Assembly: GCA_002493945.1 (NCBI GenBank)
Contig: DLAL01000047.1
Span: 41,499-105,498 of the forward strand
Length of the DNA stretch: 64,000 nt
Source of the DNA: Porphyromonadaceae bacterium UBA7048
GTDB lineage: Bacteria > Bacteroidota > Bacteroidia > Bacteroidales > Muribaculaceae
Reading direction: 5' to 3'
Position 1 is the stretch's first letter; each line of letters opens with the position of its first letter. Below are positions 1 through 8,577 of this stretch, piece by piece. The notes beneath the pieces are model-generated. The model saw only the letters and a list, made by a program, of their open reading frames with translations. It had not been told where the DNA came from and did not search any database. Position numbers and translations under genes: made by a program.

Positions 1-1
1 G

Positions 2-550
2 AACCACAACGAGCGCGAGCTTGAGTGCGCACGCTATCACTGCCGGCGCCTCGGCATCGAACTGGTGGAAATCGATCTCTCCTTCATCGCCAGATATTTC
101 CATAGCTCGCTTCTTGAAGGTGCGGATGCCATCCCCGAAGGCGACTATGACTTCGACAACATGAAGTCGACTGTCGTCCCCTTCCGCAACGGCATCATGC
201 TCGCCGCCGCCGCCGGACTGGCCGAGAGCCACGGACTCGAAACGGTCATGATAGCCAATCATGCCGGCGACCATGCGCTATATCCCGACTGTCGCAAGAG
301 CTTCATCGACGCGATGTCGGAGGCCATAGCCCAGGGAACCTATGAAGGTATCCGGGTGAAGGCTCCTTACACACTTCTGAGCAAATCAGACATCGCTCTT
401 CGAGGCAAGACTCTGGGCATTGACTATTCCACTACTTATTCCTGCTACAGAGGTCAGGAGAAGCATTGCGGACGTTGCGGCACCTGCCGTGAACGCCGTC
501 AGGCGCTTGCCGATGCCGGAATCGTCGACACTACAGAATACGAAGACTGA
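2..550 (+). CDS. queC: 7-cyano-7-deazaguanine synthase QueC, C-terminal part (start lies outside the window)
   Basis: QueC makes preQ0 from 7-carboxy-7-deazaguanine with ammonia and ATP, in queuosine biosynthesis in the cytoplasm. The open frame runs from base 2 to the TGA at 548-550 without a stop, so about 182 C-terminal residues are present and the N-terminal PP-loop ATP site is missing. Visible family features are the MKSTVVPFRNGIMLAAAAG block, the MIANHAGDHALYPDCR block, and a closing zinc site with a lone Cys in YSCYRG followed by HCGRCGTC. An internal ATG at base 65 is not the start, because the in-frame residues before it (NHNERELECARYHCRRLGI) read as ordinary QueC sequence. The assignment is firm. 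Confidence 0.93.
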   Translation, partial: NHNERELECARYHCRRLGIELVEIDLSFIARYFHSSLLEGADAIPEGDYDFDNMKSTVVPFRNGIMLAAAAGLAESHGLETVMIANHAGDHALYPDCRKSFIDAMSEAIAQGTYEGIRVKAPYTLLSKSDIALRGKTLGIDYSTTYSCYRGQEKHCGRCGTCRERRQALADAGIVDTTEYED

Positions 551-603
551 TACACAATATAAAAACCGAGACATTTTTCAATATATTACCAACTCTCAAA
601 ATT

Positions 604-786
604 ATGTCCATGGAATCGTTAATCAACGCCATCAACGAGGCATACGAGGCATTTCGTGCCGACGCTGTCCTCCAGCAGGAAAAGAACAACAAAGCAGCCG
701 GTACACGTGCCCGCAAGGCTTCGCTCGAACTCGAAAAACTCATGAAAGAGTTCCGCAAGGTTTCGCTCGAACAGTCCAAGCAGTAA
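604..786 (+). CDS. Small histone H1-like (Hc1 family) DNA-binding protein
   Basis: This 60-residue protein is rich in Ala, Lys, Arg and Glu and is predicted to be one or two helices. The segment GTRARKASLELEKLMKEFRK matches the short histone H1/Hc1-like proteins that are widespread in Bacteroidales and thought to bind DNA in the nucleoid. The start may be the ATG at 604 or the one at 610 (MESLINAINEAY); the second gives the commoner family length of 58. It sits 53 bases after queC on the same strand, with an AT-rich gap. The family call is good. The DNA-compaction role is carried over from the family name and is not visible in the sequence. Confidence 0.8.
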   Translation: MSMESLINAINEAYEAFRADAVLQQEKNNKAAGTRARKASLELEKLMKEFRKVSLEQSKQ

Positions 787-950
787 GTCTCCGCTTTTCT
801 TTGCGCTCTTCTCTGATCACCTATTGAACATCTCCTCCTCGCTTTTTTATTTTTTGTCCGACATCCGCCCGTGTGCTTGTTCTTAGAGAGCCGCGTGGCG
901 GGTGTACTGCTGTTATATGTGTTAAATTAGTGTTAAAATCATGACATCCT

Positions 951-981
951 ATTGCCGGTAACGAAAAAGGTCGTACCTTTG
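951..981 (+). promoter_or_regulatory. Promoter of the SRP RNA gene
   Basis: A perfect Bacteroidetes -7 box TACCTTTG lies at 974-981. ATTG at 951-954 provides the -33 TTG after a 19-base spacer. Transcription would begin about base 987, where the SRP RNA stem starts. Confidence 0.75.
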
Positions 982-986
982 CACCC

Positions 987-1089
987 GGGTAAGTCCTACA
1001 CGGTTTGCTCCCCGAGAATCCCCCAGGTCTTGACCGAAGCAAGGGTATTGGGTTGAGCGAGCGCGATGTAGTAAGCTTGCCCTTTTTTT
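987..1089 (+). ncRNA. ffs: Small signal recognition particle RNA (4.5S type)
   Basis: This is the RNA scaffold of the signal recognition particle, which binds Ffh and FtsY in co-translational membrane targeting. The conserved Ffh-binding hairpin is present at about 1021-1052: CCCCAGGTCTTGACCGAAGC then AAGGGTA. The ends pair: GGGTAAG (987-993) with CTTGCCC (1076-1082, one G-U). Inside them CTACA (995-999) pairs with TGTAG, and GCTC with GAGC. A run of seven T at 1083-1089 closes the unit. The size and motif fit the Bacteroidales small SRP RNA. Confidence 0.92.
1083..1089 (+). terminator. T-tract terminator of the SRP RNA
   Basis: Seven consecutive T residues follow directly after the closing GC-rich stem (GGGTAAG/CTTGCCC) of the SRP RNA. 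Confidence 0.7.
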
Positions 1090-1273
1090 GTATCCTTACG
1101 TCAGGGAGTGTATAGACTTTTTTAGGGGGAGGATGTCAGATAATTCATAATTAATTCTTAACTTTGTAGCTGATAAGCTCAGGCCGGTACGCATGGCGCA
1201 GAGCCCCATCGCCCGGCTACAGCCCGATTAACGGATTTACAGTTTATAAGAATTACTTTCTCAGACAGATAGC
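1090..1273 (+). promoter_or_regulatory. Promoter and structured leader of the 1274-5163 operon
   Basis: A perfect -7 box TAACTTTG is at 1159-1166, giving a start near 1173 and a leader of about 100 bases. The leader holds a nested inverted repeat: GCCGG (1183-1187) pairs with CCGGC (1213-1217), and inside it ATGG (1193-1196) pairs with CCAT (1206-1209). It matches no RNA family known to me. The rest of the gap from 787 (487 bases, less the SRP gene) is AT-rich with nothing recognisable. Confidence 0.5.
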
Positions 1274-2236
1274 ATGGCAGAAAAGAATGACAAAGTCCAC
1301 CGTCAGCGCCCGGCCTCCCGAGGTCGAGCAGACAAGCAACGGAGTTTCATCATCATTGGCGCAATTGCTCTTGCTGCCGTTATTTTTGCACTCGTATTCT
1401 TTACGGTGAAGTCATCCAGACAGGCCAGGGCTGCTCAGGCCGAGATGGAGCAAATGCAGCTTGACATTGCCCAGCAGCAGCTCGAACGGGACTATCAGGA
1501 CCTCAATGATGAGTTCGAGCAGTTCGAGAACTCCCGAAAGTTCATCATGGATGACTCTGTCAAGCGCGAACTCAACGACAAGTACGAGGCCGCACGCATT
1601 CAGGTCGAGAAACTCCAGCAGGAACTCGCCAACCAGAAGCACAAGAGCGCTGCCGAAATATCGAAGCTGCGCGACGAGATATCGACCCTCCGCAACCTTC
1701 TCAAGCACTATGTGGCCGAAATCGACCGTCTGAACAAGGAGAATCAGGCACTCCGCTCCGAAAACAAGGAAATCAAGGAGCGTAACGACAGACTCGCTTC
1801 GCAGGTCTCGGAGACACGCAAGGCCAATGAGGAGCTCAGCGAACGCATGACACTGGCCGAAAAGCTCAACGTGAGCGGTCTCAGCCTCACGCCTCTCAAC
1901 AAGAAAGGTAAGAAAGAGAAGAAAGTGACCAAGGCCGTGCAGCTTTGTGCCACATTCACCATCCCGCAGAACAACTCCACTCCCGTTGGCGAGAAGACCA
2001 TCTACATGCGTATAGTCTCGCCCTCCGGCCAGCTGCTCGGCCCCGGCGGAACATTCCCCTTCGAGGGCGGCAGCGTAGAGTACACCGCCAAGAAGACCGT
2101 CGAGTATGCAGGCGAGGAGATGCAGGGTGTCACCATTTACTATGACGTCAACACTCCGCTTATTGCCGGAGACTATACTGTCGAACTTTTCGCCGATAAC
2201 TTCAGGCTCATATCCTCGTCGTTCAATCTCCGCTGA
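1274..2236 (+). CDS. Membrane-anchored coiled-coil protein of unknown function
   Basis: The protein has 320 residues in three parts. A basic N-terminus (1-24) is followed by one membrane helix (about 25-46, FIIIGAIALAAVIFALVFFT). A long heptad-rich coiled coil runs from about 50 to 205, full of Glu, Lys, Gln and Leu. A beta-rich C-terminal domain follows (about 218-320), containing MRIVSPSGQLLGPGG and ending YTVELFADNFRLISSSFNLR. With the positive-inside rule the coiled coil would face the periplasm. The stop codon overlaps the next gene's ATG by one base (TGATG), so it is probably translationally coupled to the MgtC-family gene. I recognise no named family. A scaffold or stalk role for the two transporters downstream is only a guess. 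Confidence 0.7.
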   Translation: MAEKNDKVHRQRPASRGRADKQRSFIIIGAIALAAVIFALVFFTVKSSRQARAAQAEMEQMQLDIAQQQLERDYQDLNDEFEQFENSRKFIMDDSVKRELNDKYEAARIQVEKLQQELANQKHKSAAEISKLRDEISTLRNLLKHYVAEIDRLNKENQALRSENKEIKERNDRLASQVSETRKANEELSERMTLAEKLNVSGLSLTPLNKKGKKEKKVTKAVQLCATFTIPQNNSTPVGEKTIYMRIVSPSGQLLGPGGTFPFEGGSVEYTAKKTVEYAGEEMQGVTIYYDVNTPLIAGDYTVELFADNFRLISSSFNLR

Positions 2237-2958
2237 TGAGCTTCGTGCAATACATATACGACTGCATAAACAGCATAGAGATCACCACCGTAGGGTCGGT
2301 GTACAAGCTCGTGCTGAGCATGCTGCTCGGGGCGGTGGTCGGCTATGAGCGCAAGCGCAAGGGGCAGACCGCCGGCGTGCGCACATTCTCGCTCATCGCC
2401 ATGGGTGCTACTCTGGCCATGCTGCTGTCGATATACGTACCGCAGGAATATATGGGCCTCAAGAACGGCGACCCCGGGCGAATCGCCGCTCAGGTCATCA
2501 CGGGTATCGGTTTTCTCGGTGCCGGCGCCATCATACAGATGAAAGGCTCCGTCCGCGGACTGACCACCGCCGCAGGCATATGGATGGTGGCCATCATCGG
2601 TATGGCTGTCGGGCTTGGCATGTACGTGCTCTCGATAGTGGCCTCCGCCCTGATTCTTTTCATCCTCGTGCAGCTCGAGAAGATAGAGAACCGCGTCAGC
2701 CGCGGCTCAGAGCAGCGCATCATCCGCATTCGCGCCGCCGAGATTCTGCGGAATATCGACGACTACCGCGCCGTGCTCGACTCGCATCATGTGGTGCTTC
2801 ATGCCTTCTTCGTCGACTATGACTACGAACAGAAGGAAACCCACCTCAATCTGATGGTGCTTGTCCGCGAGACCACCGACTACATCGACCTCTTCGCGCA
2901 GTTCGAGCGCCTGCATCCCACCAAGTCGATAACCCTCGCCAATCAGCTGAATATCTGA
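2236..2958 (+). CDS. MgtC/SapB family membrane protein
   Basis: Members of this family are inner-membrane proteins linked to magnesium limitation and membrane-potential or ATPase control. Their exact activity is not settled. The 240-residue protein has the MgtC signature GAVVGYERKRKGQTAGVRT, then ITGIGFLGAGAIIQ and VRGLTTAAGIWMVAIIGMAVG, with four or five membrane segments up to about residue 150. A cytoplasmic domain of about 90 residues follows and looks like an ACT-type fold. The start overlaps the upstream stop by one base. The CPA2 antiporter gene follows after 9 bases, so these genes are co-transcribed. Ion transport itself cannot be read from the sequence. Confidence 0.88.
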   Translation: MSFVQYIYDCINSIEITTVGSVYKLVLSMLLGAVVGYERKRKGQTAGVRTFSLIAMGATLAMLLSIYVPQEYMGLKNGDPGRIAAQVITGIGFLGAGAIIQMKGSVRGLTTAAGIWMVAIIGMAVGLGMYVLSIVASALILFILVQLEKIENRVSRGSEQRIIRIRAAEILRNIDDYRAVLDSHHVVLHAFFVDYDYEQKETHLNLMVLVRETTDYIDLFAQFERLHPTKSITLANQLNI

Positions 2959-2967
2959 TATTAATTT

Positions 2968-5163
2968 ATGGAAATCGAAGGACTCATCACCGATCTTGCT
3001 TTCATCCTGCTTTTAGGCGCGGGTGTAACCGTTCTCTTCAAGTGGATAGGGCAGCCGGTGGTCCTGGGCTACATCGTGGCCGGCTTTCTGGCCAGTCCGC
3101 ACTTCGAGTATCTGCCCTCTGTGGCGCATGAGGACACAATCGAGTTCTGGGCGCAGATAGGCATCGTGGTTCTTCTTTTCTCACTGGGACTTGAATTCAG
3201 CTTCAAGAAACTCGCCAACTCCGGCGGCTCGGCCGTGGTCACGGCTCTGGTCATCATCACGGGCATGATGTGCAGCGGCATGGTCATAGGCCACCTCATG
3301 CATCTCAACTTCATCAACAGCCTCTTCCTCGGCGGCATGCTGTCGATGTCGTCCACCACCATCATCATCAAGGCCTTCACCGACATGGGGCTGAGACAGA
3401 AGAAATTCGCCTCTCTCGTACTGGCCGTCCTTGTCGTCGAGGACCTCTTCGCGGTCCTCATGATGGTGTTGCTTTCGTCCATAGCCATCAACAAGACCGT
3501 CGAAGGCTCCGAACTGCTTTTCAGCGTGGGCAAGCTCGTATTCTTCCTCGCCATATGGATTCTGGTGGGTGTCTATGTGCTCCCGTCGCTGCTCGGCCGC
3601 ATCCGCCGCTATCTCAACGGCGAGACCCTGCTGATAGTGTCGATGGGTCTCTGCCTGGGCATGGCCGTATTCTCTGTATTCTGCGGATTCTCGCTCGCAC
3701 TCGGAGCCTTCGTCATGGGCTCGATTCTTGCCGGCACTTCATATGCCGAGCGCATAGAGACCGTAGTAACGCCCGTCAAAGACCTGTTCGGAGCCGTTTT
3801 CTTCATCTCCGTGGGCATGATGGTGCAGCCCGACATCCTGGTGCGGCACTGGAGTCCGGTGCTGATTCTTTCGGCCACGGTCATCATCGGCATGATAGTG
3901 TTCGGCACTGCCGGCATGCTCATCACCGGCCAGTCACTGCAGGTGGCCATCCGCTCGGGATTCTCCCTGACGCAGATAGGCGAGTTCGCTTTCATCATCG
4001 CCAACCTCGGCATGTCGCTCGGCGTGCTTAATGCCGACATATATCCTATCGTAGTGGCCGTATCGGTCATCACGACCTTCCTGACGCCATATTTTATCAA
4101 GATGTCCGACCCCTTCTACTCGTGGGTCGAGCGACATCTGCCCCGGCGGCTGCACTTCCTCATTGACCGCTACAAAAAAGAGGCCGACCGCAGCGACGCC
4201 GCAGGCCGGAACTGGAAAGGTATCCTTGTGCGTACGCTTTCGACAACCCTGCTGTACTTCATCATTCTGGCCGGGATTGAGATTCTGGCCGGACGCTATC
4301 TGCTCGCGCTTATCGCTCCGATTGCCGGAGAGTGGAGCCGCCTGATATGTGTCACGCTCACACTGGCCGTGATGCTGCCGTTCCTCTTCGCGCTCATGAT
4401 TCCCGTCGATGCCTCCAAGGGCGGTGACACAGCTCGCATACCGCGTCTGGTCATGACCATATTCCGTATTCTGCTGGCCATCGTCATGGTGTCGAGAGCC
4501 ATCATGATATTCTACAATCCCAAGGCCGGCATACTTGTAGCCGCCACAGCCGTCCTTCTGGCCATCCTCGTATTCTCGAAGCGCCTGCGCCGCAGCATGG
4601 CACGCATAGAAAGCAAGTTCATCGACAACCTCAATGAGCGCGAGCTACGACGCAGCGGCAAGAAGAATGCCGTCATCCACGACCTCCACAAAGCATTCAT
4701 GACCGTGGGGACGGGATGCGTGTTCGTGGGCCAGCGCCTGATGGACTCCAACATACGCAAGATTTACGGTGTCAATATCGTCGGCATACAGCGCGGACAG
4801 ATGTACATCCCCATACCAGACGGCCGCACGCGCGTCTATCCGGGTGATATCATAAGCGTCATCGGCACCGACGAGCAGATTGAGAAAATGCTTCCTGACG
4901 TCGAACGCACGCTTCCCGAGCCTGAAGTCACCGTTAGTCCCGACGATATCAAGCTGACGGGTATCCTTCTGGACGAGTCCTCGCCGCTTGTGTCGAAAAC
5001 TCCGCGCTCGGCCGCCCTGCGCGACAATTACGACGCCCTCGTGGTGGCTGTGGAGCGTGGCGACGAACACATCGACTCGAATCCCGACCTTGTCTTCCGG
5101 CCCGGCGACATCCTGTGGGTGGTTGCCGACCCCGATAAAGTGAAACGAATGAAACAGGCCTGA
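2968..5163 (+). CDS. CPA2-family monovalent cation:proton antiporter with two RCK-C (TrkA-C) domains
   Basis: This inner-membrane antiporter (KefB/KefC-like) is expected to exchange K+ or Na+ for protons. The 731-residue protein has a Na_H_Exchanger domain of about 12 membrane segments (residues 5-385). It includes VVLGYIVAGFLASP, VLAVLVVEDLFAVLMM and FSLALGAFVMGSILAGT; the acidic pair in VVEDL is typical of the family. Four further membrane segments lie at about 410-540. Two RCK-C-like regulatory domains follow at about 575-650 and 655-731 (PDDIKLTGILLDESSPLVSK and VFRPGDILWVVADPDKVKRM). No nucleotide-binding TrkA-N domain is present, unlike E. coli KefB/C. It is the last gene of an operon with the coiled-coil and MgtC-family genes. 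The ion preference is not determinable. Confidence 0.88.
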   Translation: MEIEGLITDLAFILLLGAGVTVLFKWIGQPVVLGYIVAGFLASPHFEYLPSVAHEDTIEFWAQIGIVVLLFSLGLEFSFKKLANSGGSAVVTALVIITGMMCSGMVIGHLMHLNFINSLFLGGMLSMSSTTIIIKAFTDMGLRQKKFASLVLAVLVVEDLFAVLMMVLLSSIAINKTVEGSELLFSVGKLVFFLAIWILVGVYVLPSLLGRIRRYLNGETLLIVSMGLCLGMAVFSVFCGFSLALGAFVMGSILAGTSYAERIETVVTPVKDLFGAVFFISVGMMVQPDILVRHWSPVLILSATVIIGMIVFGTAGMLITGQSLQVAIRSGFSLTQIGEFAFIIANLGMSLGVLNADIYPIVVAVSVITTFLTPYFIKMSDPFYSWVERHLPRRLHFLIDRYKKEADRSDAAGRNWKGILVRTLSTTLLYFIILAGIEILAGRYLLALIAPIAGEWSRLICVTLTLAVMLPFLFALMIPVDASKGGDTARIPRLVMTIFRILLAIVMVSRAIMIFYNPKAGILVAATAVLLAILVFSKRLRRSMARIESKFIDNLNERELRRSGKKNAVIHDLHKAFMTVGTGCVFVGQRLMDSNIRKIYGVNIVGIQRGQMYIPIPDGRTRVYPGDIISVIGTDEQIEKMLPDVERTLPEPEVTVSPDDIKLTGILLDESSPLVSKTPRSAALRDNYDALVVAVERGDEHIDSNPDLVFRPGDILWVVADPDKVKRMKQA

Positions 5164-5237
5164 CCGCCGCTGCGGCACAGGCTTCAGATATATAGCAAAC
5201 AATAAAGAGTATTAACGAGATATATTTCATCACATCT

Positions 5238-6404
5238 ATGTCAAACGAACGGTATGATCTCCGTGGCGTGTCGGCCACTAAATCGGATGTCCATTCGGCC
5301 ATCAAAAACATCGACAAAGGCATCTTTCCCGGCGCATTCTGCAAGATAGTGCCCGACTATCTCGGCGGCGACCCCGAGTGGTGCAATATCATGCACGCCG
5401 ACGGTGCCGGAACGAAATCTTCGTTGGCATATGCCTACTGGCGCGAGACCGGCGACCTGTCAGTGTGGAAAGGTATCGCTCAGGATGCCCTGATCATGAA
5501 TATCGACGATCTTCTCTGCGTCGGCGTCACTGACAACATCCTTCTTTCCTCGACCATCGGACGCAACAAGCGTCTCGTGCCGGGCGAAGTGATTTCAGCC
5601 ATAATCAACGGCACCGAGGAACTCCTTCAGGACCTGCGCGAGCACGGTGTGAACATCTACTCGACCGGCGGCGAGACCGCTGACGTGGGCGACCTCGTGC
5701 GCACCATCATCGTCGACAGCACCGTCACATGCCGCATGCGCCGCAGCGACGTGGTGGACAATGCCAATATCGCCGCAGGCGACGTCATCGTGGGCCTTGC
5801 GTCGTACGGGCAGGCCAAGTATGAGACCGAGTACAACGGCGGCATGGGCAGCAACGGCCTTACTTCTGCCCGTCATGACGTGTTCGGCAAAGCTGTGGCG
5901 GAGAAATACCCCGAGACTTATGACAGCGGACTTCCGCAGGAACTCGTGTACTGCGGATCGCTGGGCCTCACTGACGCCGTCGAAGGCGCTCCTGTCAATG
6001 CCGGCAAGCTCGTCCTGTCGCCCACGCGCACATATGCGCCCGTTATCAAGGCTGTCCTCGACAGCCATCGCGCCGACATCCACGGCATGGTGCACTGCTC
6101 CGGCGGCGCGCAGACCAAGATTCTGAACTTTATCGACCGCAAGCACGTTATTAAAGACAGATTTTTCGACGTTCCGCCGCTGTTCGATGTCATCCGCCGT
6201 CAGTCGGGAACCGATCCGCGCGAGATGTACCGTGTGTTCAACATGGGCCACCGCATGGAGATTTACTGTCCGGCGTCGGTCGCAGCCGATGTCATCGCCA
6301 TCTCCGAGAGTTTCGGAGTCCCGGCCATGATAGTGGGCCGTGTCGAGGAGGCCGAGTCAAAGCGCCTCACACTCGAGACTCCTTTCGGTACTTTCGAGTA
6401 CTGA
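5238..6404 (+). CDS. purM: Phosphoribosylformylglycinamidine cyclo-ligase (AIR synthase), Bacteroidetes type
   Basis: PurM closes the imidazole ring of AIR from FGAM with ATP, in de novo purine synthesis in the cytoplasm. The 388-residue protein has the PurM motifs MHADGAGTKSSLAYAYWRET (ATP/phosphate site), DALIMNIDDLLCVG, and IYSTGGETADVGDL. The C-terminal AIRS_C domain includes MVHCSGGAQTKILNFI and VFNMGHRMEIYC. It is longer than E. coli PurM (345 residues), as is usual in Bacteroidetes. It lies 74 bases after the antiporter gene. Its pathway partners in this window, purL and a purF-type gene, are far away and on the other strand. Confidence 0.9.
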   Translation: MSNERYDLRGVSATKSDVHSAIKNIDKGIFPGAFCKIVPDYLGGDPEWCNIMHADGAGTKSSLAYAYWRETGDLSVWKGIAQDALIMNIDDLLCVGVTDNILLSSTIGRNKRLVPGEVISAIINGTEELLQDLREHGVNIYSTGGETADVGDLVRTIIVDSTVTCRMRRSDVVDNANIAAGDVIVGLASYGQAKYETEYNGGMGSNGLTSARHDVFGKAVAEKYPETYDSGLPQELVYCGSLGLTDAVEGAPVNAGKLVLSPTRTYAPVIKAVLDSHRADIHGMVHCSGGAQTKILNFIDRKHVIKDRFFDVPPLFDVIRRQSGTDPREMYRVFNMGHRMEIYCPASVAADVIAISESFGVPAMIVGRVEEAESKRLTLETPFGTFEY

Positions 6405-6463
6405 TATCGTCAGGAGCCGGCTGCATGGCAGACGGAATATCGGAAAAGTAAACCGATTCTGAT

Positions 6464-7858
6464 ATGAAACGATTCATCCGGTCGGCCGCTTTATGCGCTG
6501 CAGTCATCACAGCCTCCGTGCTGTCGTCGTGCTCTCACGACTCTTCCCGCTCCAAGACATCTCCGGAGGCAGGGGACGAAGTTTGTACTGATACCCTCAG
6601 GGCCGTAACTCTTTACGGCCCTACTTCGTATTTTCTCTATCGGGGCGAGCCGATGGGCTACGACTACGAGCTCGTAGACAGCCTTGCGCGACAGAAGCAC
6701 ATGGTTCTCGACCTGAAGGTGGCCAAGACGCTGAGTTCGGCCGTAGCCATGCTTGACTCGGGTAAGGTCGACCTTATCGCCTATCAGGTGCCTATCACCG
6801 ACCACTACAGGCAGTACGTGCGACCCTGCGGGCCTGAGGTCCTCACCAGCCAGGTGCTCGTGCAGCCGCGTGTACGCGGCTCGGTCGAGGTGACTGATGT
6901 CACCGATCTGGTCGGCCGCGAGGTCTACGTCGAGAAGGACAGCAAGTATCTCAGGCGCCTCGAGAATCTCAACAGTGAGCTCGGGGGCGGCATCATCATC
7001 AGGGAAGTCGACGCTGACACTCTTATCACCGAAGACCTCCTCCGTCTCGTCAGCGACGGCAAGCTGCCCCTTACAGTCGTGGACAGCGACATCGCCATGC
7101 TGAACAGCACTTATTATCCCGATCTGGATGTCAGCGTGCCGGTCAGCTTTCCTCAGCGCGCCGCATGGGCTGTGGGGCGTGATGATGCGGGACTCGCCGA
7201 TGAGATAGACGAATGGTTCGCGACGGATGTGCCCCAGCGTACCAGCGAGGATTTGCTCAAACGCTACTTCGAGCAGTCGAAGTATGCTCCGAGCACCAGG
7301 TTCGATTTCTCCAAGGGATATATTTCGAAGTATGACAACCTCTTCCGCAAATACGCACCGTCAGTGGGCTGGGACTGGCGGCTAATGGCTGCCCAGGCAT
7401 ATCAGGAAAGCAAGTTCAAGCCTAATGCGCGCTCGTGGGTCGGTGCCCGCGGACTGATGCAGATCATGCCCTCGACGGCACGCGGCTACCGTACATCGGT
7501 CGGACAGCTTAACAATCCCGAGGTGAGCGTGAAAGTGGCCACCCAGCTCATCGACGACCTCGACTGCTATCTTCTCAAGTATGTTCCCAACGACAAAGAG
7601 CGCCTCAAATTCGTCATCGCTGCCTATAACTGTGGCATAGCGCACGTGTACGATGCCATAGCTCTTGCAGAGAAGTACGGCTATGACCCTCAGGTATGGG
7701 ACGACAACGTGGCTCGAGCCATCCTCATGAAGATGAATCCCAAGTATTACAACGACCCCGTTGTGAAGTACGGATACTGCCGGGGTACCGAGACCGTGGC
7801 TTACGTCAAGAATATCACTGATTTCTACGAACAGGCTCTGCGAGAAATTAATGCCTGA
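6464..7858 (+). CDS. MltF-like lipoprotein: solute-binding domain plus lytic transglycosylase domain
   Basis: This lipoprotein is expected to cleave the glycan strands of peptidoglycan in the periplasm, forming 1,6-anhydromuropeptides. The signal peptide ends in the lipobox LSSC with Cys23. Residues about 45-265 resemble a family 3 solute-binding domain (LYGPTSYFLYRGEPMGYDYE at its head), as in MltF. Residues about 285-440 form an SLT domain: AAQAYQESKFKPNARSWVGA contains the catalytic Glu315, followed by GLMQIMPSTARGY and VIAAYNCGIAHVYDAI. The 464-residue length is in the MltF range. It stands 59 bases after purM. The architecture is clear; which ligand the binding domain senses is unknown. 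Confidence 0.88.
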   Translation: MKRFIRSAALCAAVITASVLSSCSHDSSRSKTSPEAGDEVCTDTLRAVTLYGPTSYFLYRGEPMGYDYELVDSLARQKHMVLDLKVAKTLSSAVAMLDSGKVDLIAYQVPITDHYRQYVRPCGPEVLTSQVLVQPRVRGSVEVTDVTDLVGREVYVEKDSKYLRRLENLNSELGGGIIIREVDADTLITEDLLRLVSDGKLPLTVVDSDIAMLNSTYYPDLDVSVPVSFPQRAAWAVGRDDAGLADEIDEWFATDVPQRTSEDLLKRYFEQSKYAPSTRFDFSKGYISKYDNLFRKYAPSVGWDWRLMAAQAYQESKFKPNARSWVGARGLMQIMPSTARGYRTSVGQLNNPEVSVKVATQLIDDLDCYLLKYVPNDKERLKFVIAAYNCGIAHVYDAIALAEKYGYDPQVWDDNVARAILMKMNPKYYNDPVVKYGYCRGTETVAYVKNITDFYEQALREINA

Positions 7859-7904
7859 CTGCTGAATTTTCATCAGAAATCGTCTGATAATATAAAGATT
7901 TCAT

Positions 7905-7912
7905 TATCTTTG
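7905..7912 (+). promoter_or_regulatory. -7 promoter element of the DUF3332 gene
   Basis: TATCTTTG fits TAnnTTTG, 38 bases before the ATG at 7950. A good -33 partner is not obvious. Confidence 0.5.
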
Positions 7913-7949
7913 CGTCAAATATTCCATTAACCAACAAAATTCATCGCTT

Positions 7950-8498
7950 ATGAAGAAAAAAGTAATGAGTGCATTCATGGCGGCGCTTCTCTGTCTGACC
8001 GCAGTGACCACGCCTTCGTGCATAGGCAGCTTCGGACTGTCGAACCGTCTGCTCGGCTGGAACCAGAATGTCGGCAATAAATTTGTCAACGAACTTGTGT
8101 TCTTCGCCTTCTGGATTCTTCCCGTCTATGAGGTATCTATTCTGGCCGATGTCATCGTACTGAACAGCATTGAATTCTGGAGCGGCAGCAATCCCATGGC
8201 CTCCGGCGAAAAGGTGCTTGAGACCAAGGACGGCCGTTATCTGGTGAAAGCTGACAAAGACGGCTATGACATCATGGGTCTCGACGACAACACTATGATC
8301 CGTCTCGACTATGATGCCGACGAAAACAGCTGGAACGTTACAGCCAACGGTGAGACTCATATGCTCTTCGCCTTTGTGGACGACACACACGTACGTGTCC
8401 CGGTCGGTGCCTCGGAATACCGCACCGTCGAACTGTCGGAAGCCGGTGTATATGCTTACCAGCAGATGATAGGCGCCGATAACATGGCAGTTCGCTGA
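7950..8498 (+). CDS. DUF3332 family lipoprotein
   Basis: The 182-residue protein has a signal peptide and a lipobox-like TPSC (Cys24), so it is probably a membrane-anchored lipoprotein. The block GSFGLSNRLLGWNQNVGNKF followed by VNELVFFAFWILPVYEVSIL and ADVIVLNSIEFWSGSNP is the DUF3332 signature seen across Bacteroidetes and Proteobacteria. The C-terminal half (ETKDGRYLVKADKDGYDI and onward) is beta-rich with no catalytic motif. It has its own promoter and a terminator and appears monocistronic. The function is unknown. Confidence 0.82.
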   Translation: MKKKVMSAFMAALLCLTAVTTPSCIGSFGLSNRLLGWNQNVGNKFVNELVFFAFWILPVYEVSILADVIVLNSIEFWSGSNPMASGEKVLETKDGRYLVKADKDGYDIMGLDDNTMIRLDYDADENSWNVTANGETHMLFAFVDDTHVRVPVGASEYRTVELSEAGVYAYQQMIGADNMAVR

Positions 8499-8521
8499 TA
8501 CCATATTACGGACGTACACAA

Positions 8522-8554
8522 TAAAAGCCGCTTCCCGTCGGGAAGCGGCTTTTA
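8522..8554. terminator. Bidirectional intrinsic terminator between the DUF3332 gene and susD
   Basis: A 14-bp perfect stem is formed by AAAAGCCGCTTCCC (8523-8536) and GGGAAGCGGCTTTT (8540-8553) with loop GTC. It has A-rich and T-rich flanks on either side, so it can serve both converging genes. Confidence 0.9.
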
Positions 8555-8577
8555 TTGTGCGGACAGATGTCAGGGCA

